Shown: positions 17,478 to 25,790 of the stretch, one piece after another | Position numbering within the stretch: the first letter of the stretch is position 1 | Layout: the number at the start of each line of letters is the position of its first letter | Assembly (NCBI RefSeq): GCF_009695545.1 | Contig: NZ_VUNS01000030.1 | Coordinates: 1 to 59,641, forward strand | Origin: Victivallis lenta | Lineage (GTDB): Bacteria; Verrucomicrobiota; Lentisphaeria; Victivallales; Victivallaceae | Direction of reading: 5' to 3' | Length of the DNA stretch: 59,641 nucleotides | Position numbers and translations under genes: made by a program | The notes under the pieces: generated by a model | Databases searched by the model: none | What the model was told of the DNA's origin: nothing | What the model saw: the letters and a program-made list of their open reading frames with translations, nothing else

Positions 17478-17499
17478 GGGCTGTAAACCTCCTTTCACT

Positions 17500-18120
17500 T
17501 ATCACAAAAAATGGGCTGGTCTGTTAGCTATTTTCGGGGCATTTCCTGTCTGCCGGACAGAAATATTTTTGCGGCGTAAGCCGCATAGCAGGGTTTGGGG
17601 AAGGCACTCCCCAACAAGTTTCCCGCGAGGGGCAAAACCGCAGAATTGCGGATTTTGGCACCGTGGTAGAAACTTGCTCTAAGTAAGCCGTAGATTTCCC
17701 CTTGCACTTACTACTCGTATAGCTGCCGCCTGTTTTGGCCGGATTTCTGCAAAAATCTTACGGCGTGGGGCGATTTTTACCCGCAGTTCTTTCTTTCCGC
17801 TAAAGATACATTTCAAAGGCCGCCAGCTACCCGCTTGCCGGGAATTTTCTCAAATTTTCCTTTGCCTTAGAAATACAGAAAATGCAGATTTGGCTACCGC
17901 CGCAGAAAATTTTTTGTTTCCGGCTTCACCTACCTACTACGGATGACTTTGCGATTTTGCCAAACGGATAAAGAAAAAAGCAGCAAATCTTTTTCAGACT
18001 TACTGCTTTCGCTGGCCGCCGATGGGCGGTGGATATTCAGTTTTGAAAGTTCAGGTCAGGTTGGCCCGATGATGGATAGCACAATAAATTCCTGTTTTCC
18101 CTTTAAGGCATTGTGCATTT
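17500..18120 (-). other. Non-coding region with probable oriT
   Basis: There is no gene over 620 bp directly upstream of mobC, the usual place of oriT. TTGGGGAAGGCACTCCCCAA near 17594-17613 is a hairpin. Minus-strand TAAGTGCAAGGGG near 17702-17714 resembles the TAAGTGC core of MOBP-type nic sites. The exact nick site is a guess. The right half (about 17720-18120) has only short A/T-rich stretches. Confidence 0.5.
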
Positions 18121-18123
18121 TTT

Positions 18124-18315
18124 CTATTTCTCTTGATGATTATTTTTTTCATAATCAATCAATGTACCTATAACAATTCCAATCAACATTCCGATACCTG
18201 CACAAATAGAAATAGCAAAAAGATTTTGCAAAAACGCCCATGCCAACACACCTATGCAACCACCGACAATAAATCCTGTTAATAAGCCAATAGTTAAGTA
18301 TTTATTACTTTTCAT
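18124..18315 (-). CDS. Small glycine-rich membrane protein
   Basis: A 63-residue protein with two predicted membrane helices rich in Gly (GLLTGFIVGGCIGVLAWAF; AGIGMLIGIVIGTLI), like glycine-zipper proteins. It is A/T-rich relative to its neighbours, so it may be separate cargo. Unknown function. Confidence 0.55.
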   Translation of the reverse strand: MKSNKYLTIGLLTGFIVGGCIGVLAWAFLQNLFAISICAGIGMLIGIVIGTLIDYEKNNHQEK

Positions 18316-18446
18316 ATTGCTATATCTCCCCTAAAAGTATATTTGTCGTTGGTTCTATTATACTATGACCTGCTTCCTTTAGGAATAGATGAATTGTAAA
18401 CTGGCTGGAGTGAAACCGCTAATGACAGCCAGTGTTTGTTCTTTGT

Positions 18447-18650
18447 TTATCGGTCAAAGCGAAATTTGAACAGGGCGGCAATGAGCTGTTGCTTTATATG
18501 TTCCTCAACTTCGGCGTTGACTTTCCCGTGTACTTTGGAACAGTAGCGGATATATCCGGCATAGTGGGAAAGAATGGTGTCGATTGCGTCCGGGTCGCCC
18601 TCATGGGCTTTGACGATTGTTTCATAGGGGAGAAGTTTACTCATAGTCAT
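18447..18650 (-). CDS. Helix-turn-helix domain protein, outer element
   Basis: A 67-residue protein (MSKLLPYETIVKAHEGDPDA, then IDTILSHYAGYIRYCSK) of the same family as the protein at 10112. Its start overlaps the end of the broken sigma-like gene by 14 bp, the same gene order as in the inner element. Confidence 0.75.
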   Translation of the reverse strand: MTMSKLLPYETIVKAHEGDPDAIDTILSHYAGYIRYCSKVHGKVNAEVEEHIKQQLIAALFKFRFDR

Positions 18651-19059
18651 TTCCCTCCATGAGCCGCCTTAACCGCTGCAAGGCAAGCCGGATATGCCGC
18701 CCCGCTGTGCTGCGTGTCCGGCCAATATGTACGCCGATCACTCGCTGCGGCTGGCGCAGGAAATAGTAACGAAAAATTTCTTCCTGCGTCTGCTCCGGCA
18801 AAAGGGCAAGGGCGGCGGCAAGCTCCGCATGATACAGAACGGCGGTCTGGCCGCAGGCGGTAAAAAGATATTCTTCAAGCTACTCCGGCTCGGCAAGCTG
18901 GACAAACTTTTCACTCATCAGATAATCAAGGGAAACTTCCCGTTCCCACCTCCGGCGCAGCTTCAAGATTTTATCTATGGCTGCGTGACGAATGACTACC
19001 TTGCAAAAGGCATTGAATGTGTACTGGATATGCACCTTGTAGGCTTCATCTTCGGTCAT
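18637..19059 (-). pseudogene. Sigma-70-like regulator broken by an in-frame TAG
   Basis: The minus strand reads MTEDEAYKVHIQYTFNAFCK and continues to SEKFVQLAEPE, then TAG at 18880-18882, then LEEYLFTACGQTAVLYHAEL, ALLPEQTQEEIFRYYF and IGRTRSTAGRHIRLALQRL, to a stop at 18637. The frame stays the same across the TAG, and the second part is the region 4-like half. It is either a true nonsense mutation or a sequencing error. The frame ends in the ATGA-type overlap with the HTH gene, as in intact elements. Confidence 0.75.
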
Positions 19060-19229
19060 GGAAATTCCCCCTCTCTGAATAATAGTGCGGGGCGGCAGTA
19101 CTCCTTGCTGTCGCCCCTTGATTGCCTACCAGCAAAGACGGGCGGGGCTGTCAACGACGGCGCGAAGCGGCGTTCATTTTATCGTTGACTGGCTCGGCTG
19201 GGTTTGCTATTTACCCGACAAACTTGAAT

Positions 19230-19997
19230 TTATTTTAAGCTATCACGTTTTACCTTCTTAAGCCTTACTATCATTACCATAGGAATTTCTTTGTTGGTTT
19301 TGAAACATTCTTCATAAAATCCATCAATGACAAATCCAGCTCTAAAACAAAGGTTAAAAATATCTTGTATGGAACGATGATAATAAATCTGCTCTTTCGG
19401 TTGCCCTTCAATCGCTATATCATAGTAACTGTGCGGTGTCATATATTTTTCAGTCAACGTGACAAAACAAGGGTGTTGCGTTGCAAAGACAAAAATTCCG
19501 CTTTCCTGCAACAGTTCATAAACAGCCATAAGAAGTGGTTCAATGTCCGTAATATCCATAATTGCCATATTAGAAACTGCTTTCGTAAAGGCTCGATTTC
19601 TTTTTAATTCTAATATACTTTTTCTATCGGTCGCATCCGCCACACAAAATTCAATTTGTTTTGCATATTGTGATTGCCGTCTTTTAGCCAATTCTATCAT
19701 TTTTTTGCTGTAATCAAAAGCGACAACCGAAGCACCTCTTTGTGCAAGATACGAAGAATAATTTCCATTGCCACACGCAATATCCAAAATGTAATCCGCA
19801 GGATTAGGAGATAGAAGTTCCGTTACTTTGGGGCGCACTACCTCTCTGTGAAATTCATTAGATTCGTCACCCATTGCATTATCCCAAAATTGTGCGTTCT
19901 CCTCCCAGATTTTTTTACTTTCCTCTGTTCCCATGTTCTCTCCCACTCCCAAAATTTGCTTTTTTGCTTCCATTAAATCTTCCTTACTATATTCCAT
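19230..19997 (-). CDS. Class I SAM-dependent methyltransferase
   Basis: A 255-residue protein with motif I ILDIACGNGNYSSYLAQRG, the acidic end of strand 2 (VVAFDYSKKM), CVADATDR and a motif IV-like segment (AVSNMAIMDITD). It ends with a typical methyltransferase C-terminal strand pair. The substrate is unknown; it looks like small-molecule methylases found as cargo near resistance genes. It is A/T-rich, so it is likely part of the Firmicutes cargo. It is not an Erm-type rRNA methylase (no NIPY/NPPY signature seen). Confidence 0.75.
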   Translation of the reverse strand: MEYSKEDLMEAKKQILGVGENMGTEESKKIWEENAQFWDNAMGDESNEFHREVVRPKVTELLSPNPADYILDIACGNGNYSSYLAQRGASVVAFDYSKKMIELAKRRQSQYAKQIEFCVADATDRKSILELKRNRAFTKAVSNMAIMDITDIEPLLMAVYELLQESGIFVFATQHPCFVTLTEKYMTPHSYYDIAIEGQPKEQIYYHRSIQDIFNLCFRAGFVIDGFYEECFKTNKEIPMVMIVRLKKVKRDSLK

Positions 19998-20148
19998 TGT
20001 TACCCTCCATAACTTCTGATTGTTGTCGTCTTGACTATTATGTATCTTTTCTTTCCAAAATGGTATAGGCTTTTATTTTTGTAATGCTGCAAAACTTTTC
20101 TTCTGTAAGGTATTCAAAGGATATTTCCCTTTGCCGCCGCTTGCATTA

Positions 20149-20188
20149 AGCCGCCGCTATTGGAAAGCCAAAAGCAGCGGCTTTTTTT
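20149..20188 (+). terminator. Rho-independent terminator
   Basis: AGCCGC at 20149-20154 pairs with GCGGCT at 20177-20182 followed by TTTTTT. It points along the plus strand although no plus-strand gene precedes it, so it may be left over from another element. Confidence 0.5.
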
Positions 20189-20228
20189 ACTCGGTATTAC
20201 CGAAAAGTATAGAAAGCAGGATATGTCA

Positions 20229-20684
20229 TCATTTGTCATTTCTTCTCAATGTAATAACTGCATGGCATATCAAGCCAAATACAAGAGAAAAACAGCCACC
20301 GCCAAATAGTGATGCTCCCCACCCTGCACCTGACATTGTCATAAAACCGCCAACAAAGAAAATACCAATGCCAAGAAATATACCAACACCATAAAAAAGT
20401 CCAATTGCCATATCGTACTTATTAAATTGTCGTTTCTCCTTTTTTTCATATGTTTCCATCTTTGTTATTACCTCCTTCGCAAAATCGTCCATGTTGACTC
20501 CAAAAAGAAAGCAAATTTTTTTCAACATATTTAAATCGGGTTCATTAACATCTCTCTCCCAATTCGATAGTGCCTGCCGGGTAACATTCAATTCCCCGGC
20601 TAGTTCTTCCTGTGTCATTCCCAATTGTGTTCGCAGATGACGTATTTGCTTTCCTGTTGTAATATTCGTCTGTTCCTGGTTCAA
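20229..20684 (-). CDS. XRE-family regulator with membrane domain
   Basis: A 151-residue protein with an N-terminal HTH_3 domain (IRHLRTQLGMTQEELAGELN, VTRQALSNWERDVNEPD) and two C-terminal membrane helices (IGLFYGVGIFLGIGIFFVGG; LFGGGCFSLVFGLICHAVI). Such membrane-tethered Cro/CI regulators are common in Firmicutes. It lies 81 bp downstream of tet(W) on the same strand. Target unknown. Confidence 0.8.
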   Translation of the reverse strand: MNQEQTNITTGKQIRHLRTQLGMTQEELAGELNVTRQALSNWERDVNEPDLNMLKKICFLFGVNMDDFAKEVITKMETYEKKEKRQFNKYDMAIGLFYGVGIFLGIGIFFVGGFMTMSGAGWGASLFGGGCFSLVFGLICHAVITLRRNDK

Positions 20685-20765
20685 AATAGTTTCTCCTCTC
20701 TGATACTGATTTTATCAATGATATTTCGCAATAGCCAGCAATGAACGCTTGCATTGCGCAAGACG

Positions 20766-22685
20766 TTACATTATCTTCTGAAACATATAGCGCACCTTGT
20801 CCAGGCGGCTGTTTGGACGGCGGGGCTGGATGACTGGCTTGCCGACAGCGGCCTGATACCCTTTCAGTTCTGTAAGGCATACGCTCTGCCCGTTGGTGTA
20901 AAAGGCCAGATCAGTACGGTATGCCTGTATACAGCGGGCGGGAATCTCGCCAGTAAAGACAACTTCATCCTTTTTTACCTGGACCGTTTCGATGGTGGCA
21001 CAGTATTTCGGTGCATCATGATAAGCCCTGGAAAGATATTCCCGGGGCGCATAGAGGGTGAAGGAGAGATAAGGTTCCAGCAGTTGCGTCCCTGATTCCT
21101 TCAATGCCTGTTCCAATACAATCGGGGCCAATGAGCGGAAGTCCGCCGGCGTGCTGACCGGACTGTAATAAAGCCCGTATTCAAAGCAAATCTTACAGTC
21201 CGTTACGTTCCAGCCGAACAAGCCCTGCTCCAGCCCGTAACGGATACCATCCCTGACAGCGTTTTGAAAACTCTGGTTCAAGTATCCCAGCGAAACCCGG
21301 CTCTCGTATTGTACACCGGAGCCAAGCGGGAGTGGTGTAACAGACAGTCCGATGGATGCCCAAAACGGGTTGGGCGGCACCTCGATATGGATGGTGTGGC
21401 TGGCTGCTTTGAGCGGCCGCTCCATATAAATGACGGTGGGTTCCTTTACCACTGTTTCAAGCTTGTATTTTTCCGACAGCAAAGCGGAAACAACCTCCAA
21501 CTGCACCCGGCCCAAAAAAGAAAGAATGATCTCATGGGTGATGGAATCCACCTCGCAGCGCAAAAGCGGGTCAGTATCCGCAAGTTGCGTAAGAGCGTCC
21601 AGCAGCCGTTCTCTTTGCGCTGCCGTTTTCGGCGCAATCGACGTCCGCAGCATGGGGAGGGGGTCCTCACGCCACCTTTTACGAGGGAGCCGGGTTGGGT
21701 CCCCTAATACATCGTTTAACCTCACGCTGTCGCTGGGAAGGATAACAATTTCACCCGGATAAGCGGTGTCTGTCCGAACAATTTCCCCTTTGGATGGAAT
21801 ACGCATCTCTGTGATTTTCAGCTTTTCTCTCCCGGCCAGGGCCACCGTATCCCGCAGGCGCAGCGTTCCGCTGTATAGCCGTAGATAGACACGCCGCTGG
21901 CCGCAATCTGTATACTCCACCTTGAAAACGCTGCCGCATAGGGCGGCGCTCCCCTGTTCCCCAATCGGTTGGAACAGCCCTGTCACCGCATCCATCAACG
22001 GTTGAATGCCAAGGCCCTTTTTGGCGCTGCCATAATAGACCGGGAACAGGGAGGCGTCTTGAACCCGCCGCTGTTCCTCCCGCACAAGTTTTTCCCGGCT
22101 GATTGGTTCTCCTGCGATATACTTTTCCAATAATTTATCGTTATTTTCGATGACCGCATCCCATGCTTCTATGTCGGTATTTTCCTCCAGGACTATTTCC
22201 GGGGACAGCGACACCGTCTGCTTGATGATAATATCGGCGGAGAGCTTATCCCGAACAGACTGAACCACGCTCTGCAAATCAACGCCAGCCTGGTCGATCT
22301 TGTTGATAAAGATAACGGTGGGAATGTTCATTTTCCGCAGGGCATGGAACAGAATACGGGTCTGGGCCTGCACGCCATCTTTAGCGGAGATCACCAAGAT
22401 GGCCCCATCTAAAACAGCCAAAGAGCGGTACACCTCCGCCAAAAAATCCATGTGGCCGGGCGTATCCACAATGTTGACTTTACATCTGTGCCACTGGAAG
22501 GAAGTGACTGCCGCTTGAATGGTAATCCCACGCTGCCGCTCCAAAAACATGGTGTCCGTCCTCGTTGTCCCTTTTTCGACGCTCCCCGGTTCTGAAATGG
22601 CTCCGCTGGCATATAGCAGGCTCTCCGTCAAGGTCGTCTTTCCAGCGTCTACATGGGCAAGAATTCCAATATTGATTATTTTCAT
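20766..22685 (-). CDS. tet(W): Ribosomal protection protein Tet(W)
   Basis: A 639-residue, EF-G-like GTPase, the same length as Tet(W) and nearly identical to the sequence I know for it. GTP-binding motifs are AHVDAGKT (G1), RGIT (G2), DTPGH (G3) and NKID (G4). It binds the ribosome and removes tetracycline. Control probably uses the leader peptide and hairpins at 22706-22780. The long, intact frame and high match suggest recent arrival. Small differences from the standard sequence, such as [19 protein letters not shown], are allele variants. Confidence 0.97.
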   Translation of the reverse strand: MKIINIGILAHVDAGKTTLTESLLYASGAISEPGSVEKGTTRTDTMFLERQRGITIQAAVTSFQWHRCKVNIVDTPGHMDFLAEVYRSLAVLDGAILVISAKDGVQAQTRILFHALRKMNIPTVIFINKIDQAGVDLQSVVQSVRDKLSADIIIKQTVSLSPEIVLEENTDIEAWDAVIENNDKLLEKYIAGEPISREKLVREEQRRVQDASLFPVYYGSAKKGLGIQPLMDAVTGLFQPIGEQGSAALCGSVFKVEYTDCGQRRVYLRLYSGTLRLRDTVALAGREKLKITEMRIPSKGEIVRTDTAYPGEIVILPSDSVRLNDVLGDPTRLPRKRWREDPLPMLRTSIAPKTAAQRERLLDALTQLADTDPLLRCEVDSITHEIILSFLGRVQLEVVSALLSEKYKLETVVKEPTVIYMERPLKAASHTIHIEVPPNPFWASIGLSVTPLPLGSGVQYESRVSLGYLNQSFQNAVRDGIRYGLEQGLFGWNVTDCKICFEYGLYYSPVSTPADFRSLAPIVLEQALKESGTQLLEPYLSFTLYAPREYLSRAYHDAPKYCATIETVQVKKDEVVFTGEIPARCIQAYRTDLAFYTNGQSVCLTELKGYQAAVGKPVIQPRRPNSRLDKVRYMFQKIM

Positions 22686-22705
22686 GTGATTGTCCTCCCT
22701 TTACT

Positions 22706-22780
22706 GCCCCGAAGGGCATAAAAATCCCCAGCAGTAAAATACTTTTACCACTGGGGATGATAATTTGCGGACATACACAT
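22706..22780 (-). promoter_or_regulatory. tet(W) leader peptide and attenuator hairpins
   Basis: The minus strand encodes an 11-residue leader, MCMSANYHPQW, at 22745-22780. Its last codons form one arm of a hairpin (CCCCAG/CTGGGG, 22726-22756) followed by T-rich sequence; a second short stem is GCCC/GGGC at about 22707-22718. This is the attenuation layout known for ribosomal protection genes: slowed leader translation changes folding and lets transcription continue into tet(W). Confidence 0.65.
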
Positions 22781-22930
22781 ATACAGCATACACCTGTTTG
22801 TGAGTGCTGTTTTTGGGGATATGTCAAAATTGATAAGGCAAAAGTATTCTTAAATTGGGTACAAAAAACTAAGCCCCTACAAAAGGGACTATCATAATCC
22901 TTTGTTCCCACTATTTGATTATAGTTTTAT

Positions 22931-22966
22931 TTACACTGCCGTCCCATACATCTTTGAAATTGTCAT
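22931..22966 (-). pseudogene. Eleven-codon remnant with a strong ribosome site
   Basis: After AGGAGGACAAAA, the minus strand reads MTISKMYGTAV and stops. The good ribosome site with so short a product suggests the start of a gene cut by a junction between tet(W) and its former neighbours; it might instead be a leader peptide. The rest of 22781-23045 holds no gene. Confidence 0.35.
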
Positions 22967-23045
22967 TTTTGTCCTCCTGTTTGAGCTTGCGTTGATTGTT
23001 TTTTTAAATTACCCATTTCCGGTTTTTCCTTTTCGTTGAGTTGGA

Positions 23046-24275
23046 TTATAGTTGTGCGAATCCTGGTAAATATGCCTGTTCCGGAGCGCCTCGCATACGG
23101 ACAGAGTCAGATGCTGTCCCACAACATCTGAGGACACTTCCCATATCCAGGCAGCGCCAGATGACTCCGCGCAAGGCAGTGAACAATCTTGTAAAAGTAT
23201 GCTTCCATTCATTCTGCCATGCAATAAATCGGAGTAAAATATATGTGAGAAGAACCGTCCATATTTGCCAGCGCACCGCGTTCTCGTTGTAGCCAATGAA
23301 GTCTGAGAGTTGAAGAGTCTGCTTGATCTCCTTGAAGAAAACTTCAATGGCCCAGCGAGCCTTGTAGAGATCGCAAATAGAGCTTGCCGCCCAAATGAAG
23401 TTGTCGGTGATGAAGGTCATCCGTTTGGGCTTTCCGTCGACTTCTACGATTGCTTCGATCAGACGGAGAGTTTCAGGATACCAGACGGAAGTTCGTTGTC
23501 CGGTCAGTTTGATGACAACATCTCGAAGAATATTGAGCTTGGGTGCGCTGTGCTGTCCCACAACATCATACTTCATATTGTCCTTGGCGCGGGTGATCCA
23601 GAAAACGCCGCGTTGGGAAAGCCGCCAGAGGTGTTTGAAGTCGACATACGCCTTGTCAAAGATGACAATTTCACCTTCGTTGATTCCCACGCAAAGCGCC
23701 GGTGCTTCCGCCGAATCGTGAGTCCCGGCTGTTTTTACAAGAATGAAATTCGGCAGAAAGGAACGCAAATCCAGACGCAAATGCATTTTCGCCGCCGCTT
23801 TCCGCCTGCGGTGTTTTGCCCAATCCAGACAGTTGGCGATCAGCTGAATCGTTGTCGAATCAACCACATGGATCATCCGCTTGAAGCGTCTCGGTAACGC
23901 ACAGTAGCGTCTGCCTTGAATCCGAAAGTTCGGACTGATCTCATTCAGATGAGCAAGAACTTCCCAGAACAGTTTTTCCGCCATGCCTGCGTCACGGTTC
24001 CGGTTCGCGTGGGACAGACCATTACGGCTCGGGGGAACGCAATCCCGAATTTTGCTTACCAGACCGCAATGATTTCGAAGCGTATCGCAGATGTCGTTCA
24101 GCCCCAGGGCATGCGTCAGCTGTCCGAAGACCAGAGCCAGAACATGACTCGTCGGGCTGAACACCCGAGACTGCCTGTCTATTCCGAACTCATTGGCAAG
24201 TTTCGGAATCAAATTTCGCGGAATCAACTTGAAAATTTGCGATAATACGGTCATTTTATGCTTTGATGGTTTCAT
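23046..24275 (-). CDS. IS4-family transposase
   Basis: A 409-residue DDE transposase starting at the Met of MKPSKHKMTVLSQIFKLIPR (24275); an upstream start at 24332 is possible. Acidic residues: D in VVDSTTIQLI, D in IVIFDKAYVDFKHL, and E in YKARWAIEVFFKEIKQ, which is the Y-x2-R-x3-E-x6-K signature of IS4. It has an N-terminal DUF4372-like part and appears intact. It lies inside the tet(W) element, upstream of the resistance gene. I could not find clear terminal inverted repeats, so the IS edges are not given. Confidence 0.9.
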   Translation of the reverse strand: MKPSKHKMTVLSQIFKLIPRNLIPKLANEFGIDRQSRVFSPTSHVLALVFGQLTHALGLNDICDTLRNHCGLVSKIRDCVPPSRNGLSHANRNRDAGMAEKLFWEVLAHLNEISPNFRIQGRRYCALPRRFKRMIHVVDSTTIQLIANCLDWAKHRRRKAAAKMHLRLDLRSFLPNFILVKTAGTHDSAEAPALCVGINEGEIVIFDKAYVDFKHLWRLSQRGVFWITRAKDNMKYDVVGQHSAPKLNILRDVVIKLTGQRTSVWYPETLRLIEAIVEVDGKPKRMTFITDNFIWAASSICDLYKARWAIEVFFKEIKQTLQLSDFIGYNENAVRWQIWTVLLTYILLRFIAWQNEWKHTFTRLFTALRGVIWRCLDMGSVLRCCGTASDSVRMRGAPEQAYLPGFAQL

Positions 24276-24483
24276 GGATGCTCCTTGTTTTTTGCTGAAA
24301 TATAAGTTGCATCCAGAACCATCATCTTTCAACTTTTTCTTTTCCTATGGGATGGCTGTGTTTTATTTAAGAATACCTTGCCGCATATTTTTTACTCCTT
24401 TTCTGGAATTGAATTATTATATCACATCAGTTTTAGGAAAACAAGTATCTAAAAGAAATTTTTCTTCCCCTTATATGTAACAA

Positions 24484-24680
24484 TCATACCGGCTTCCTAA
24501 CGTTCAGAATGGTTTCTACTGTCTGCTGCGGTGTTTGGTTGGAATTGTCCAGCCAAAAGCCGATCCGTGGTGTTGTCTGCATTTTACTAAATACAAATTC
24601 AATGTATACAGAAAGAAATATATAAGGAGTGGGAGGGATTCCGCCGTAGTCGGCATTGTAGGAAAATCCAAAAGTTTAGA
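24484..24680 (-). pseudogene. C-terminal fragment of a small kinase-like protein
   Basis: The minus strand reads YNADYGGIPPTPYIFLSVY, then SKMQTTPRIGFWLDNSNQTP and QQTVETILNVRKPV to the stop. This resembles the C-terminus of AAA-type small kinases of the chloramphenicol phosphotransferase-like group in Firmicutes. The N-terminal part with the P-loop is missing. It is a cargo remnant at the right end of the element. The family call is tentative. Confidence 0.4.
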
Positions 24681-24761
24681 TTTTCTCAAAATGCTTATCT
24701 TTTGGTCTTTGGTTCGGAATAGTGTAGTGCTGGCGGTCTATCTATTGTTTTCGGTTGCTTG

Positions 24762-24782
24762 CTTCTTTACCGTACATGAGCA
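24762..24782 (-). repeat. Right terminal inverted repeat of the composite element
   Basis: Read on the minus strand it starts TGCTCATGTACG and ends TAAAGAAG, matching the left end at 7929-7949 in 18 of 21 positions. Confidence 0.85.
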
Positions 24783-25781
24783 TTAGATGCCGGTATCAAA
24801 GTGAAGGCGGGAGTTGATTTGGATCCGGTCTGTCAATATCCATATGAGCATAACAACGGCAGCAAATTTCTTGAAGAATCTGTGACTGACTTGCAGCCAA
24901 AGGAAATATGTGGATTCTATCGAAAAGGATGCTTACGACTCTTGGCAGGTTGCGCCCCATGTCAAACATTTTCAACGTACAATATGAAAGCCAGGAGCAA
25001 GGAGGACAAAGATAAAAAATGGTTCCTCCTGCTTGAATTTGCACGTCTGGTTCGAGAAATCCAACCGGAATTCGTGACAATGGAAAATGTCCCAGGACTT
25101 GAAGAACAAGATGTTTTCCAGACATTTCTCAAAACATTGCGGGATGCCGGATATCACGTGTCTCATCAAGTGGTGGCTTGTGCTGAATATGGCATTCCTC
25201 AACACCGACACCGCTTAGTGCTGTTGGCATCGAAACTGGGAGAAATTCATCTGCTGACGCCCAAGGAAATCGGGGCTAAAAGGAAGACAGTTCGACAGGC
25301 GTTTCGCGGACTTCCCCATTTGCGTCACGGGGAACAGTCAAAACAAGATCCGCTCCACCAAAGTTCCAAGTTGTCGGACATGAATCTACGTAGAATTCGC
25401 GCCTCAAAACCAGGTGGGACATGGCGGGATTGGCCAAGAGAATTGGTCGCAGATTGCCATAAAAAAGAGTCTGGTAACACATATGGCAGTGTTTACGGAC
25501 GCATGGAATGGGACCAGCCAGCACCGACAATGACGACCCAGTTCTTCGGGTTCGGCAATGGGCGATTTGGTCATCCGGAAGAGGACAGAGCAATCTCGCT
25601 TCGAGAGGGCGCTATCATTCAGAGCTTCCCACGAAGCTACCAATTTTCCAAGCCAGATGAGCCGATTTGTCAGAAAAATATCGGTCGGCTGATCGGAAAT
25701 GCTGTTCCAGTTAAATTAGGTGAAGTCATAGGTCGAAGTCTTGTCGCCCACGTCAATAAATTTTATACAAAGAAAAGGTAA
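24783..25781 (+). pseudogene. DNA (cytosine-5) methyltransferase, 3' part
   Basis: Continues the frame of 7831-7926 exactly at codon 33. It carries motif IV with the catalytic Cys (LAGCAPCQTFS), motif VI (FVTMENVPGL), motif VIII (GIPQHRHRLVLLAS) and motif X (GNAVPVKLGEVIGRSL), with a target-recognition region between VIII and IX. The full protein would be 364 residues. The 3' part has a GTG at 24801 that could start a protein without motif I, which would be inactive. The gene ends 9 bp before the helicase gene, so they form one operon. C5-methylases protect self DNA in class 2 DISARM and in restriction systems. Confidence 0.9.
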
Positions 25782-25790
25782 CTTTCTGTT

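Noticed and set aside
23000-24420. Terminal inverted repeats of the IS4-family insertion
   Set aside because: I compared both flanks and found no convincing match, so no IS boundaries are claimed.
24801-25781. The right methylase part as an intact gene starting at GTG 24801
   Set aside because: It lacks motif I, which is found in frame at 7831-7926. The exact join proves it is the 3' part of a split gene.
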